In this document: positions 50,819-60,065 of the stretch, piece after piece
How the letters are laid out: each line of letters begins with the position of its first letter
Position numbering within the stretch: the first letter of the stretch is position 1
Assembly: GCF_002310375.3 (NCBI RefSeq)
Contig: NZ_CP023315.3
Span: forward strand, 620,001-684,000
Source of the DNA: Caulobacter vibrioides
GTDB taxonomy: Bacteria; Pseudomonadota; Alphaproteobacteria; Caulobacterales; Caulobacteraceae
Direction of reading: 5' to 3'
Length of the DNA: 64,000 bases
Position numbers and translations under genes: made by a program
The notes under the pieces: model-generated
Seen by the model: only the letters and a program-made list of their open reading frames with translations
What the model was told of the DNA's origin: nothing
Databases searched by the model: none

Positions 50819-52087
50819 ATGAATCTGAAACCGATTGTGGCCGCCTTCGCGCTGGTGAGCCTGTGGGCGGCTTCCGCCCGCGCCGAGACCGTCAAGCCGC
50901 TCACCTTCGTCGAGCGCCTGGCGCAAGCGGGCTCGCCGCTGACCGTCCGGCCGCAGGGCTTTTCGGGTCCGGGCGCCGCGATCCTCTCGGAGGCCATAGG
51001 CGCCAGCCGGTACGTCCTTATCGGCGAGAGCCATTTTTCGCGCGAGATCCCCGCCTTCACCACGAACGTCTGTCGATTGATGGCGCCCGACGGCCTGACG
51101 GCCATGGTCGTCGAGATCGGGCCGGAGGCGGCCGGCGTGGTCAACGCACGGCTGAGAGCGCCGGACCGGGAACAGCAGATTTCCGACTTCATGCGCGCCC
51201 ATCCCGACGCCATGGCCTTCCTCAACGGCCGCGACGAGGGGCAGACGGCGGCCGATTGCGCGGGCGTCGCCGGGCCGGACTTCAAGCTGTGGGGGCTGGA
51301 CCAGGAGTTCTTCGGCGTCAGCGGCTACCTGTTCGAACAGATGCTGGCGGCCGGTCCAGGACCGCTCGCCCGCGCCCAGATCGAGGCCCTGGCCGAACAG
51401 GAGCGGGCGGCGACGCAGGCCGCGCTGGCCTCCGGCTCCCCCTTCGACCTGTTCCTGCTCAAGGTCACCGATGCGACGCTGGATCAGGCAGGAACAGCCA
51501 TCGACCAGGACGGCGGCGCCCGGGCGAAAGCGCTGTTCGCCGCCTTGCGCGAAACCCGCGCCATCTATCAGGGCTCGCGGACCCGCACCGGCGACTCGAA
51601 CGGGCGCAGGGCGCGCCTGATGAAGCGGACGCTGGCGACGCACTTCGCCGAGGCGCCGCAGTCGCGCCTCCTGATGAAGTTCGGCGCCTACCATCTCTAC
51701 AGGGGCTACAACCCGCTCGGTCAGCGCGACCTGGGCAATTTCGTCGCTGAACATGCCGACGGAGAGGGCGTGAAGTCCGTCAACCTTATCGTCTCGGGCG
51801 CGAAAGGCGCGCTGGGCGGATATGCCGGCGTCGGCCGCCCGGTGACCTTGCAAAACTTCGATGCGACCACCGGCAAGGGCGGCGACTGGCGCAAGGATGT
51901 GATGCTGGCCCGCCCATCGGACACGCCGCCGGGCGACTGGTTCGTGGTGGATCTGCGCCAATTGCGTAGCACCGATCTGGAAGCCCTGACGCCTGAATGG
52001 CGCGCGCTCATCCGCGGCTACGACCTTGCCGTTGTGGCTCCGGAACTGTCGGCGTCCACGGTGCTGGGGGCGCGTAACGCCCCCTAG
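50819..52087 (+). CDS. Exported erythromycin-esterase/ChaN-like protein
   Basis: About 422 residues. A Sec signal peptide (LKPIVAAFALVSLWAASARA, cleavage after ARA) precedes a domain starting ASRYVLIGESHFSREIPAFT with LTAMVVEIGPEAAGVVNARL, the GES(H) plus downstream E pattern of the EreA/ChaN/TraB-like superfamily; RLLMKFGAYHLYRGYNPLGQ supplies another conserved His. Substrate unknown; macrolide esterase activity should not be assumed. The start at 50819 follows GGGGGTGAG. It may be backbone or island. Confidence 0.8.
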   Translation: MNLKPIVAAFALVSLWAASARAETVKPLTFVERLAQAGSPLTVRPQGFSGPGAAILSEAIGASRYVLIGESHFSREIPAFTTNVCRLMAPDGLTAMVVEIGPEAAGVVNARLRAPDREQQISDFMRAHPDAMAFLNGRDEGQTAADCAGVAGPDFKLWGLDQEFFGVSGYLFEQMLAAGPGPLARAQIEALAEQERAATQAALASGSPFDLFLLKVTDATLDQAGTAIDQDGGARAKALFAALRETRAIYQGSRTRTGDSNGRRARLMKRTLATHFAEAPQSRLLMKFGAYHLYRGYNPLGQRDLGNFVAEHADGEGVKSVNLIVSGAKGALGGYAGVGRPVTLQNFDATTGKGGDWRKDVMLARPSDTPPGDWFVVDLRQLRSTDLEALTPEWRALIRGYDLAVVAPELSASTVLGARNAP

Positions 52088-52197
52088 CGGGTGTCCGCTT
52101 TCAGCATGGAAGCCAACGTCGCCACCCACCCGACTAGGGTCTCTAGCAGTCTCTAGTATACCTTCAGAAATCCGACTTTCCCGGCGAACGCCGCGAT

Positions 52198-52389
52198 TCA
52201 GATCGAACCCAAGGGCGCCGGTCCGCGATAGATTTCCATCGCTCGCCCGGACGCATGTTCAAGTTGGCTCATGATCGCGGCGTCACTGGTCCCGGCCGTC
52301 GCCAGTTCGGCCGCACGCGTGTGGCGCAAGTCGCGCAACGTGGGCTGCGGGGCAAGGACGCCGCCGGGAACCAAGCATGAGCTATTCAT
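52198..52389 (-). pseudogene. Tyrosine recombinase (phage integrase) C-terminal remnant
   Basis: A 63-codon frame encodes the tail of an integrase: PTLRDLRHTRAAELATAGTS (box II His/Arg region), then DAAIMSQLEHASGRAMEIYR with the nucleophilic Tyr near the end. The upstream ~300 residues of a normal integrase are absent and the DNA there has no matching frame, so the gene is a decayed remnant. It records an earlier integration event at the right side of the accessory region. Confidence 0.75.
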
Positions 52390-52630
52390 AGCGCTCGTGA
52401 AGGCTACAATCTGGCCCTTACCCGAAGTTGTCGTCGTCTCTTTCAGGGCTCTAGCCGGACCGCTATCGCCAAGTCTCCGTCACCGACGCGCGTGTCTTGT
52501 CTCAATTGATAGGCGAGTGCTGAAAAACACTAGAGTTAATAGGGATGCGCGCAGAACGTGCGGCGCCTTCGCGAAAGGCTTAAAATGTTCGCCGATCGCG
52601 CAAAAAGACACACGATTGCGAAAACCGTGG

Positions 52631-52645
52631 TTAACGATCCCTTGA
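52631..52645 (+). promoter_or_regulatory. Candidate CtrA-type binding site
   Basis: TTAA-N7-TTGA, one base from the CtrA consensus TTAA-N7-TTAA, about 85 bases upstream of the polysaccharide sugar-transferase start. A single near-match in a 640-base gap can occur by chance. Confidence 0.3.
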
Positions 52646-52729
52646 GGCGGTTGTTTGCGGAGCGATGATTTAGTAAAGCCTTCCTAAATATCGGGCAAAA
52701 GACCCGGTGCTGAGACTGGTGGGGACCAC

Positions 52730-53383
52730 GTGCTGATCGTATCTAATCCGACTGCGGAGAAGCGAGCGCACGCCGTTATGGCGTCGCCTGTCGCTAAGGA
52801 TCCGCTGAAACGAGCGATGGACGTCCTGGTTGCCGGGGGCGCTTTGTTGTTCTTCGCGCCGCTGCTTGTTCTCGTCGCTCTGCTGATCAAGCTGGAGTCG
52901 CCGGGGCCGGTGCTTTTCCGCCAGTCGCGGGGCGGCCTCAATGGCCATAGCTTCACGATCCTCAAGTTCCGCTCGATGCGGTGCCAGGAGAACGGCTCCA
53001 AGGTCGTTCAGGCCAAGCGTGACGATGATCGCATCACCACGATTGGCCGCTTCATTCGCAAGACCAGCATCGACGAGTTGCCCCAGCTGCTGAACGTGAT
53101 CCGCGGCGACATGTCGATCATTGGGCCGCGCCCTCACGCTCTGGCGCACGATGATCAGTACGGCGCTCTGATCGCCAACTATCATCTGCGGTTCCGCGCG
53201 CGTCCGGGCCTGACGGGTCTGGCCCAGATCAAGGGGCTGCGCGGTGGCACCGATACGGTCGAGGCGATGGCCGCCCGTATCGACGCCGACAACGAGTACA
53301 TCGAGCGCTGGAGCTTGAGCGGCGATATCAAGATCCTGCTCATGACCGTGCCGCATCTGCTCATGGGCGAAAACGCTTACTGA
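52730..53383 (+). CDS. Undecaprenyl-phosphate sugar-1-phosphate transferase (initiating glycosyltransferase)
   Basis: A 217-residue monotopic phosphoglycosyl transferase that would load the first sugar phosphate onto undecaprenyl phosphate. The family pattern is KRAMDVLVAGGALLFFAPLL (re-entrant helix), IKLESPGPVLFRQSRGG, SFTILKFRSM, SIDELPQLLNVIRGDMSIIG with PRPH, and ARPGLTGLAQIKGLRGGTDT. It lacks the N-terminal four-helix membrane domain of WcaJ-type proteins, as do the Caulobacter PssY/PssZ/HfsE group members of similar size. The GTG start has GTGGGGA upstream. First gene of the plus-strand polysaccharide operon. Confidence 0.9.
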   Translation: MLIVSNPTAEKRAHAVMASPVAKDPLKRAMDVLVAGGALLFFAPLLVLVALLIKLESPGPVLFRQSRGGLNGHSFTILKFRSMRCQENGSKVVQAKRDDDRITTIGRFIRKTSIDELPQLLNVIRGDMSIIGPRPHALAHDDQYGALIANYHLRFRARPGLTGLAQIKGLRGGTDTVEAMAARIDADNEYIERWSLSGDIKILLMTVPHLLMGENAY

Positions 53384-53560
53384 GGCCACGTTTTGCGGCC
53401 GACGCCATCGATCCACGACGGGCGTTGAACAAACATCCGTCGTGACGGTGTCATTTCAACCAAGTAGTCACACTCCGGCTTGTACAGGGCTGTACGAGGC
53501 TGGTCTTAAGTTCAACTTGTATGTCCTGCTTGATTGGGCAGGGAACGCGGTGGGGAAAAT

Positions 53561-54868
53561 ATGCGCGTAGCGATGATTGGTACGGGCTATGTGGGCCTGG
53601 TGTCGGGGGCGTGCTTCGCCGACTTCGGTCACGTGGTGACGTGCATCGACAAGGACCCGAGCAAGATCGAGCGCCTGGAGCGCGGTGAGATCCCGATCTT
53701 CGAGCCGGGCCTGGATGATCTGGTGGCGCGCAACGTGCGCGAGGGCCGCCTGTTCTTCACGCTCGAGGGCGCCCAGGCGATCAAGGACGCCGACGCGGTG
53801 TTCATCGCCGTGGGCACGCCGACCCGTCGCGGCGATGGCCATGCCGACCTGTCGTACGTCTATGCGGCGGCCGAAGAGATCGCCGGTCTGATCGACGGCT
53901 TCACCGTGGTGGTCACCAAGTCGACCGTGCCGGTCGGCACCGGCGACGAGGTCGAGGCGATCATCAAGAAGGTGCGCCCCGACGCCCAGTTCGCGGTGGT
54001 CTCCAACCCCGAATTCCTGCGCGAAGGCGCGGCGATCGAGGACTTCAAGCGTCCTGACCGCGTGGTCGTCGGCACCGACGATGAGCGCGCCCAGGCGGTG
54101 ATGCGCGACCTCTACCGCCCGCTGTCGCTGAACGAGACCCCGATCGTCTTCACCGGCCGTCGCACCAGCGAGCTGATAAAGTACGCGGCCAACGCCTTCC
54201 TGGCGATGAAGATCACCTTCATCAACGAGATGGCCGACCTCTGCGAAAAGGTCGGCGCCGACGTTCAGTCGGTGGCCAAGGGCATTGGTCTGGACAAGCG
54301 GATCGGCGGCAAGTTCCTCAACGCCGGCCCCGGCTATGGCGGTAGCTGCTTCCCGAAGGACACGATCGCCCTCGTGAAGACCGCCCAGCAGTACGGCGCG
54401 CCGACCCGCCTGATCGAGACCACGGTCGAGGTCAACACCGCCCGCAAGAAGGCCATGGCCGAGAAGGTCGCCGAAGCGATGGGCACCCGCGACCTCAGCG
54501 GCAAGACGATCGGCGTGCTGGGCGTGACGTTCAAGCCGAACACCGACGACATGCGCGACGCGCCCAGCCTCGACATCCTGCCGGCCCTGCAGGCCATGGG
54601 CGCCAAGGTCCAGGCCTTCGACCCGGAAGGCGCCAAGGAAGCCGCGCATATGCTGGCCGGCGTTGAGTTCAAAGCAGGCGCCTATGACGCCGCCGAGGGC
54701 GCCGACGCCCTGGTGATCCTGACCGAGTGGGACCAGTTCCGCGCGCTCGACCTTGATCGCGTCAAGAGCCTGCTTAAGGCCCCGGTCGTCGTCGACCTGC
54801 GCAACGTCTACAAGCAGGCCGAGATGGAGCGCCACGGCTTTACCTACGCCTCCATCGGGCGCGGCTAA
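53561..54868 (+). CDS. UDP-glucose 6-dehydrogenase
   Basis: Oxidises UDP-glucose to UDP-glucuronate with two NAD+. The 435-residue length is typical. Motifs: RVAMIGTGYVGLVSGACFAD (NAD site), VFIAVGTPTRRGDGHADLSY, TKSTVPVGTGDEV, NPEFLREGAAIEDFKRPDRV, and GPGYGGSCFPKDTIALVKTA with the catalytic Cys263. The ATG at 53561 is used because it begins the Rossmann strand directly. Three bases separate it from the epimerase that uses its product. Confidence 0.96.
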   Translation: MRVAMIGTGYVGLVSGACFADFGHVVTCIDKDPSKIERLERGEIPIFEPGLDDLVARNVREGRLFFTLEGAQAIKDADAVFIAVGTPTRRGDGHADLSYVYAAAEEIAGLIDGFTVVVTKSTVPVGTGDEVEAIIKKVRPDAQFAVVSNPEFLREGAAIEDFKRPDRVVVGTDDERAQAVMRDLYRPLSLNETPIVFTGRRTSELIKYAANAFLAMKITFINEMADLCEKVGADVQSVAKGIGLDKRIGGKFLNAGPGYGGSCFPKDTIALVKTAQQYGAPTRLIETTVEVNTARKKAMAEKVAEAMGTRDLSGKTIGVLGVTFKPNTDDMRDAPSLDILPALQAMGAKVQAFDPEGAKEAAHMLAGVEFKAGAYDAAEGADALVILTEWDQFRALDLDRVKSLLKAPVVVDLRNVYKQAEMERHGFTYASIGRG

Positions 54869-54871
54869 GGC

Positions 54872-55864
54872 ATGCCTCCGATCATCGTCACGGGCGCGGC
54901 CGGCTTCGTGGGCTACCACGTAGCCGAGCGCCTGCTTGATCGCGGCGAGGCGGTGATCGGGGTCGACGTCTTCAACGCCTACTACGACCCGGCGCTCAAG
55001 GAGGCCCGCGCGGCGCGCCTGGACGGCCGCGACGGCTTTACGATGCTCCGTATGGACATCGCCGATCATGAGGCCTTCGCCGACCTAGTGAAGGCCTCCG
55101 GCGCCAGGCAGGTGATCCACCTGGCCGCCCAGGCCGGCGTTCGCTACTCGATCGAGAACCCGTTCGCCTACGAGCGCAGCAACCTGGCCGGCCATCTCTC
55201 GGTGCTGGAAGCCTGCCGCCACGCCGGCGTCGAGCACCTGGTCTACGCCAGCTCCTCGAGCGTCTATGGCGACCGGCCGCTGAACGGCGACGGCTTCAAG
55301 GAGAGCGACCCGGCCGAGACCCCGGTTTCGCTGTACGCCGCCACCAAGCGCTCGTGCGAACTGCTCAGCCAGAGCTACGCCAAGCTCTACGGCTTCCCGC
55401 AATCGGGCCTGCGGTTCTTCACCGTCTATGGCCCGTGGGGTCGCCCGGACATGGCCTATTTCAGCTTCACCGAAAAGATGCTGAAGGGCGAGACGATCGA
55501 GGTCTATGGCGAGGGCAAGATGGCCCGCGACTTCACCTATATCGACGACATCGTCGACGGCATCCTGGGCGTCCTCGACAACCCGCCGGCCAAGGGCGGG
55601 CACGAGGTCTACAACATCGGCGACAACGACCCTGTTGGCCTGATGGATATGATCACCACGCTGGAGACAGCGCTGGGGATCGAGGCCAACAAGGTCTTCC
55701 GCCCCATGCAGCCCGGCGACGTCACCGCCACCTACGCCAATATCGACAAGCTCCACGCCCTTTGCGGCTACAAGCCCAAGGTCAAGCTGGCCGAGGGGTT
55801 GGCGAGCTTTGTGGCGTGGCGGCGGTCAGTTCATACTCCTACGCAGGAACCCGCTCTGCCATGA
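54872..55864 (+). CDS. UDP-glucuronate 4-epimerase-type NAD-dependent epimerase
   Basis: A 330-residue SDR-extended enzyme, expected to convert UDP-glucuronate to UDP-galacturonate. Motifs: IIVTGAAGFVGYHVAERLLD, LAAQAGVRYSIENPFAYERS, VYASSSSVYGDR, the Tyr-Lys pair in PVSLYAATKRSCELL, and RFFTVYGPWGRPDMAYFSFT, which is the GalA-epimerase type. The order dehydrogenase then epimerase supports a uronic acid in the polymer. Its stop overlaps the next start (ATGA). Confidence 0.93.
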   Translation: MPPIIVTGAAGFVGYHVAERLLDRGEAVIGVDVFNAYYDPALKEARAARLDGRDGFTMLRMDIADHEAFADLVKASGARQVIHLAAQAGVRYSIENPFAYERSNLAGHLSVLEACRHAGVEHLVYASSSSVYGDRPLNGDGFKESDPAETPVSLYAATKRSCELLSQSYAKLYGFPQSGLRFFTVYGPWGRPDMAYFSFTEKMLKGETIEVYGEGKMARDFTYIDDIVDGILGVLDNPPAKGGHEVYNIGDNDPVGLMDMITTLETALGIEANKVFRPMQPGDVTATYANIDKLHALCGYKPKVKLAEGLASFVAWRRSVHTPTQEPALP

Positions 55865-56631
55865 CAGCCGCCTATCACGGTTATCCGCTCGTCCGGGTTG
55901 GGGGCTTCAACACTGTCGCTGCGACACGCGCTCAACTCGCCCAGATCATGGTCAAGGACTGCCTGGCGGCCCGGACGACCAAGGCTGACCCGAAGCTGGT
56001 TTTCTCGTCCAATGGCCAGGGTATCGCGCTGGCGGGCGAAGATCCGAAGTTCGCCGACGCCATGGACGGCGCCGACATCATCCACGCCGACGGCATGTCG
56101 GTGGTGAATGCGTCGCGCCTTCTCACCCGCACGCCGCTGCCGGAACGCGCGGCGACGACCGACTTCTTTCACGACGCCGCAGAGGCCGCGCAGGCCGCAG
56201 GGCTGAAGTTCTTTATCCTCGGCGGCAAGGAAGATCAGAACCTCGCCGCGACCGAGGCGATGCAAAGGCTTTACCCTGCTCTGCAGATCGTCGGCCGTCG
56301 AAACGGCTACTTCTCGTCCGAACAGGACGCTGAAGTCTGTCAGGCCATTGTCGACAGCGGCGCTGATGTTCTGTGGGTGGGCCTTGGCAAGCCGAAGCAG
56401 GAGTTCTGGTCCGTCGCCAACCGCGACCGTCTTCGGGGGGTGGGCTGGGTCAAGACCTGCGGCGGGCTGTACTCCTATTTGGCGGGTGACGCGCCGCGTG
56501 CGCCCGTCTGGGTGCAGAAGGCCGGCCTGGAATGGCTGTTCCGCACCCTTCTTGAGCCGCGGCGCCTTGGCGTTCGGTATCTGATTACCAATCCCCACTC
56601 GATCTACCGCATGGTGCGTTACAGTGGCTGA
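55861..56631 (+). CDS. WecG/TagA/CpsF family glycosyltransferase
   Basis: 256 residues of the GT26 family. Signature: VFSSNGQGIALAGEDPKFAD, ADIIHADGMSVVNASRLLTR (Asp-rich acceptor site), FFILGGKEDQNLAATEAMQR, DVLWVGLGKPKQEFWSVANR and the tail AGLEWLFRTLLEPRRLGVRY. Members add the second sugar to a lipid-linked first sugar, so it should act right after the initiating transferase. Coupled by a four-base overlap to the epimerase gene. Confidence 0.93.
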   Translation: MTAAYHGYPLVRVGGFNTVAATRAQLAQIMVKDCLAARTTKADPKLVFSSNGQGIALAGEDPKFADAMDGADIIHADGMSVVNASRLLTRTPLPERAATTDFFHDAAEAAQAAGLKFFILGGKEDQNLAATEAMQRLYPALQIVGRRNGYFSSEQDAEVCQAIVDSGADVLWVGLGKPKQEFWSVANRDRLRGVGWVKTCGGLYSYLAGDAPRAPVWVQKAGLEWLFRTLLEPRRLGVRYLITNPHSIYRMVRYSG

Positions 56632-56638
56632 GGGCTCT

Positions 56639-57628
56639 ATGTCTGACGAACATCTTCCGCGCGTAACGGTCATTACGGGCTACTACAATCGGGGCGCGTT
56701 GCTCGATCGGACGCTCCAGTCGTTGCTGGATCAGACCTATCCCAACCTCGAGATCATCGTATTCGACGATTGCTCGCCCGATGACACCGCGGAGCGCCTC
56801 AAGACTTATGCTGCGCGGAATGATCCACGGCTGAAGATCATTCAGCACGAGTCCAACATGGGCTTCACGCGCGGGATGATCAACGCGATTGCCCAAGCCA
56901 GCGGCGAGTACATCGCTGTCCAGGGCTCGGGTGACGTTTCGACGCCTGATCGCATCGCCGAGCAGGCGGCGGTTTTGCAGAGGCGGCCAGAGGTCGGCGC
57001 CGTTGGCTCTCACTACGACAATGTCGTGGAAGAGAACGGCATCGTGCGCCTTAGAACGCCAAATGCCGACGACGTGACACTGGAAACGCTGGCGAAGGGT
57101 AACGTCTTCACACACGGCGAAGTCATGTATCGACGTAGCGTCTATGACGCCGCTGGAGGGTATCGGCCCGAGTTCCGATACTGTCAGGACTACGATCTTT
57201 GGCTCCGTATGATCAGGCTGGCGCGGTTCGCAACGGTCAAGAAGTCGCTCTACAAGCGCTTCATCCAGTTCGAGGGCGTTTCCTACGCGCCTGAGAAGGC
57301 CGCCGTTCAGGCCCAATATTTCCTGACCTGCCAACGCATGGCGGTGAAAGATCCTGAGGAGCAGGAGCGCATGTTTGCGGTCCTCAAGGAGAAGGGACCT
57401 GACGCCATTGTCCCAAAGACCGATCCGGAATTGCAGAAACGTGTCTTGCGGAACTGTCTGCGCCTTATCGCTTGGGGCAATGCCGCTCAAGCTGAGCGCA
57501 TGGCGAAGAACCTCAATAGCGGGATGCAGCGCTCGGCGCTGGCGATTATTGGTCGCGTCTTCTCAAGTCCCTTGATGTCTGGGCCTCGTGATCTCGTATT
57601 CAAGGTCCTGGGTATCCAGGCGGCCTAA
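56639..57628 (+). CDS. Glycosyltransferase family 2
   Basis: About 329 residues with a GT-A fold: PRVTVITGYYNRGALLDRTL, QSLLDQTYPNLEIIVFDDCS and GEYIAVQGSGDVSTPDRIAE (nucleotide-sugar site in place of the usual DxDD), then GGYRPEFRYCQDYDLWLRMI, a typical acceptor-side D-x-D-L-W block. The ATG at 56639 follows GAGGGC; a GTG 15 bases upstream overlaps the previous stop. Adds one sugar to the growing repeat unit; donor unknown. Confidence 0.92.
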   Translation: MSDEHLPRVTVITGYYNRGALLDRTLQSLLDQTYPNLEIIVFDDCSPDDTAERLKTYAARNDPRLKIIQHESNMGFTRGMINAIAQASGEYIAVQGSGDVSTPDRIAEQAAVLQRRPEVGAVGSHYDNVVEENGIVRLRTPNADDVTLETLAKGNVFTHGEVMYRRSVYDAAGGYRPEFRYCQDYDLWLRMIRLARFATVKKSLYKRFIQFEGVSYAPEKAAVQAQYFLTCQRMAVKDPEEQERMFAVLKEKGPDAIVPKTDPELQKRVLRNCLRLIAWGNAAQAERMAKNLNSGMQRSALAIIGRVFSSPLMSGPRDLVFKVLGIQAA

Positions 57629-57644
57629 TATCTGGGGTAGCAAC

Positions 57645-58670
57645 GTGAAGCAGCATGTCCTTGACTATCTTGAGCGCCACCATGGCGCGCTTCTGGCGTT
57701 CTGGACGACGGGCGGCGCGTGCGAGGCGACGGTCGAGGAGCATTGTGACCTCGTCTACACTCTGGAGTTGACTGGCGAGATTGGGCGGATTCACCCATCA
57801 GCCGCCGCCAACTTCGCCCAGCTGCTATCCGGCTACGGTTTGCCGGGCTGGAAGCGGCGTGGTGAGGCGAACCAACTGAACGTCCATAACTGCGCGTACG
57901 CGTTCGGAACCTTGAATCTACTCCGCCCGCATCATGGCGACCTCTATGCTCGCGTCCTGGAGGGACGGGAGCTCATGCTTGACGAGATCATCGATGAGCA
58001 GAGCGCCACGCCGCGCTACCCGAAGTGGCTGGGTCATCATAACTGGCGGGTCAGCCACTGGATCGGCGGAGCGCCCTCGATCCTTTGGTCGCTCGGACAC
58101 AGCCAATACGCGCCGGCTGCGGCGCTAAAGCCTCTCGCAGAACGTATCCTGGCGGGGGCGGACAAGTGCTTGGACAGGAAGACGGGCCTTATCAAGCTCT
58201 ACAAGGTGGAGGCTTTGCAGAAGCTCTTCAGGCTTCTGTATGGCGTACGCCACGACCCCGATCTCGGGGATCTGGGCGGGGTCGCTCACATCCTCTGGGT
58301 CAATCACGCCGCTGGTCGGTCTTATATCGCCCCAGAATCGCTGCTGGCTAAGTCCTCTGAGCTGTTCCGCGCCCACGCCCCCTTCATGGAGGCGGTGCCC
58401 TATTGCCTTGATTTCGACGTCGTTCAGATTGTGCGTACAGCGGCCATGCAGGTGGGCAGTGTCTCGCCCGATGACGTGCGACGCGCGACCGGAATGATGG
58501 CGTCGATCGAGGGCTTCTTTGCGTCTCGTCTGAATGCCGAGTATCGGCTCCACAAGCTCCCTGGCGCGCTAGCGACTTACCATGAGTGCGCGATGTTGGC
58601 TGAGCAGGGCAGCATTGATGGCCTGAGAATGAAACCAGTGGACATTATCCGTAAGGCTTTCTGGCTGTAG
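57645..58670 (+). CDS. Hypothetical protein of the polysaccharide operon (possible alpha/alpha-barrel enzyme)
   Basis: 341 residues, helical and rich in His, Trp and Asn: LAFWTTGGACEATVEEHCDL, NQLNVHNCAYAFGTLNLLRP, LGHHNWRVSHWIGGAPSILW and VPYCLDFDVVQIVRTAAMQV. The repeated helical blocks with aromatic and acidic residues suggest an alpha/alpha-toroid fold as in glycoside hydrolases or lyases, but no family is recognised. Probable GTG start at 57645 (GGGG-TAGCAAC upstream). Last gene of the plus operon; a strong terminator follows. Confidence 0.7.
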   Translation: MKQHVLDYLERHHGALLAFWTTGGACEATVEEHCDLVYTLELTGEIGRIHPSAAANFAQLLSGYGLPGWKRRGEANQLNVHNCAYAFGTLNLLRPHHGDLYARVLEGRELMLDEIIDEQSATPRYPKWLGHHNWRVSHWIGGAPSILWSLGHSQYAPAAALKPLAERILAGADKCLDRKTGLIKLYKVEALQKLFRLLYGVRHDPDLGDLGGVAHILWVNHAAGRSYIAPESLLAKSSELFRAHAPFMEAVPYCLDFDVVQIVRTAAMQVGSVSPDDVRRATGMMASIEGFFASRLNAEYRLHKLPGALATYHECAMLAEQGSIDGLRMKPVDIIRKAFWL

Positions 58671-58687
58671 GCTGGTCGCCGCGCAAA

Positions 58688-58726
58688 AAAAGGGGCCGCC
58701 TAGCGAGTCGCTAGGCGGCCCCTTTT
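58688..58726. terminator. Bidirectional Rho-independent terminator between the two polysaccharide operons
   Basis: A perfect 18-bp stem (58688-58705 with 58709-58726) with 3-base loop; T-rich ends lie on both strands (AAAAAAA before, TTTT after). It ends the plus operon at 58670 and the minus operon at 58727. Confidence 0.95.
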
Positions 58727-60061
58727 CTATCGTGGCCTTTGCGATTGAACCGAGCGCTCAGTAGTTAGAATCGCATGATAGGCAAGCGCACAGCCAGCAA
58801 TCGAACCGAAAATGAAAAGGTGGATTGCTCCCACTACCGGCTCAAGGGATGTTGAAAGCAGAGCGTGCGTGAGCAAAGTTCCCGACAGCATTACGCAGGT
58901 TTTCTGATCTCTGATATTGCGCGACTGAAATATGTTGCGAACAGCAGCGCTGTTGAGGGAGATAATTACTCCAAGAAATGGTATGAATCCGAACAATCCA
59001 TGCTTGTAGATAGCTGCCAAGTACCAGCTGTGCGAGCCTAGTGGGATGGACAAGTTATCGACAGTCTTTTGCGTTCCATACCCAATGAGTGGCCTTTCGA
59101 TAATGTCGGCGAAGCTTAGGCGATAGACGTCGAAGCGCTCGCGTGCACTCGAGGCTCGCGCTTGAATAAAGTACTCGTCAAATAGGGCGTTGATTCTATC
59201 GGCATAAAATACGCCGATAATCATGAATGTGACGAACCCGGCCAATGCGATCATGAATGTGGTTGCTGGCGTCAGAGCTCTCGCGTTGGCGAGGGAGTAC
59301 GCAGCAGGGAGTGCGATGAGTAGGGCGGTGGTCAGTAGAAGTGCGGTTCGTGCTTGCGCATAAACGAGTAGATAGAGAGACAGCGCCAGTAGTAGTGCGA
59401 ACGCGATCTTGCGAGTGCCTCTCGCCTCAGACATGAACTTGAAAACTATTGGAATAGTCAGCATGATTGCTGATCCATAGTGGATCGATGTGCCGAAAAT
59501 TGCACTCAATCTGTCATTCACGCCAAAGAACCAAAGGGATCGGCCGACACTATGGACTGCAATCATCTTGCCCATGGCGGTATTCTTTATTTCTCCGGGC
59601 AGTATATAGCCCATCAAGGTGTTGAATCTTATCTCTCCAAAAATGAGGTACGCAACAGCGAGGGTGTGGCCCAGTAGTACCATTAGGACAATATTTAATA
59701 AAATTCGGTCTATTTCTTCTCTTGTTCTTACATACGCATAGGATAGATACATTATACAGAATAATGCTGCGTATATCGTTAGGTCCCATAGAAATGTGAA
59801 CAATCGGGGGATGCCTTCTACGCTCACAATACTGAGCAAGTATGCTATTAGAAATGCTATCCCCCAAGCTACAGTTGAGGGGACGCCCCGGCGCTCGATA
59901 GGGCGCTTAGACAAGAACCACACGGTCGTTACCATAATTACAATGGGCGAGATAAGACGTTCGCCACCGATGAGCCAGAGCGTTGGTAATGACCAAATGA
60001 TAAATACAATCGGCGTAGCGCCATCCTTTGGCTTTCTTATCGTTCTTACAATACTGGACAT
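58727..60061 (-). CDS. O-antigen polymerase/ligase-type membrane protein (Wzy-like)
   Basis: 444 residues with about 11-12 hydrophobic segments and a large external loop. It shows the Wzy_C-type core: RFDVYRLSFADIIERPLIGY then GTQKTVDNLSIPLGSHSWYL, with HSWYLAAIYKHGLFGFIPFL. It would polymerise repeat units or ligate the chain in the periplasm. Base composition is noticeably more AT-rich than neighbours, common for wzy genes. It follows the flippase gene by four bases. Confidence 0.88.
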   Translation of the reverse strand: MSSIVRTIRKPKDGATPIVFIIWSLPTLWLIGGERLISPIVIMVTTVWFLSKRPIERRGVPSTVAWGIAFLIAYLLSIVSVEGIPRLFTFLWDLTIYAALFCIMYLSYAYVRTREEIDRILLNIVLMVLLGHTLAVAYLIFGEIRFNTLMGYILPGEIKNTAMGKMIAVHSVGRSLWFFGVNDRLSAIFGTSIHYGSAIMLTIPIVFKFMSEARGTRKIAFALLLALSLYLLVYAQARTALLLTTALLIALPAAYSLANARALTPATTFMIALAGFVTFMIIGVFYADRINALFDEYFIQARASSARERFDVYRLSFADIIERPLIGYGTQKTVDNLSIPLGSHSWYLAAIYKHGLFGFIPFLGVIISLNSAAVRNIFQSRNIRDQKTCVMLSGTLLTHALLSTSLEPVVGAIHLFIFGSIAGCALAYHAILTTERSVQSQRPR

Positions 60062-60065
60062 CGCT

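Larger units (their letters stand above)
28549..52389. mobile_element. Putative accessory/genomic island (outer limits approximate)
   Basis: Bounded on the left by tRNA-Arg with a recombinase reading into it, and on the right by a tyrosine-integrase remnant. In between lie regulators, a RiPP cluster, a defence-type gene set, an AlpA/excisionase-like gene, long non-coding stretches and local AT-rich coding (37.2-39.0 kb) unlike the flanking backbone. No direct copy of the tRNA 3' end was found at the right side, so this may be several insertions rather than one unit. Comparison with related genomes lacking the segment would define the edges. Confidence 0.4.
52088..52729. other. 642-base region with an integrase remnant and the upstream region of the sugar-transferase gene
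   Basis: The only coding trace is the tyrosine-integrase fragment (52198-52389). The rest shows no gene. Near the right end is a candidate CtrA-type site (52631-52645). Confidence 0.45.
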
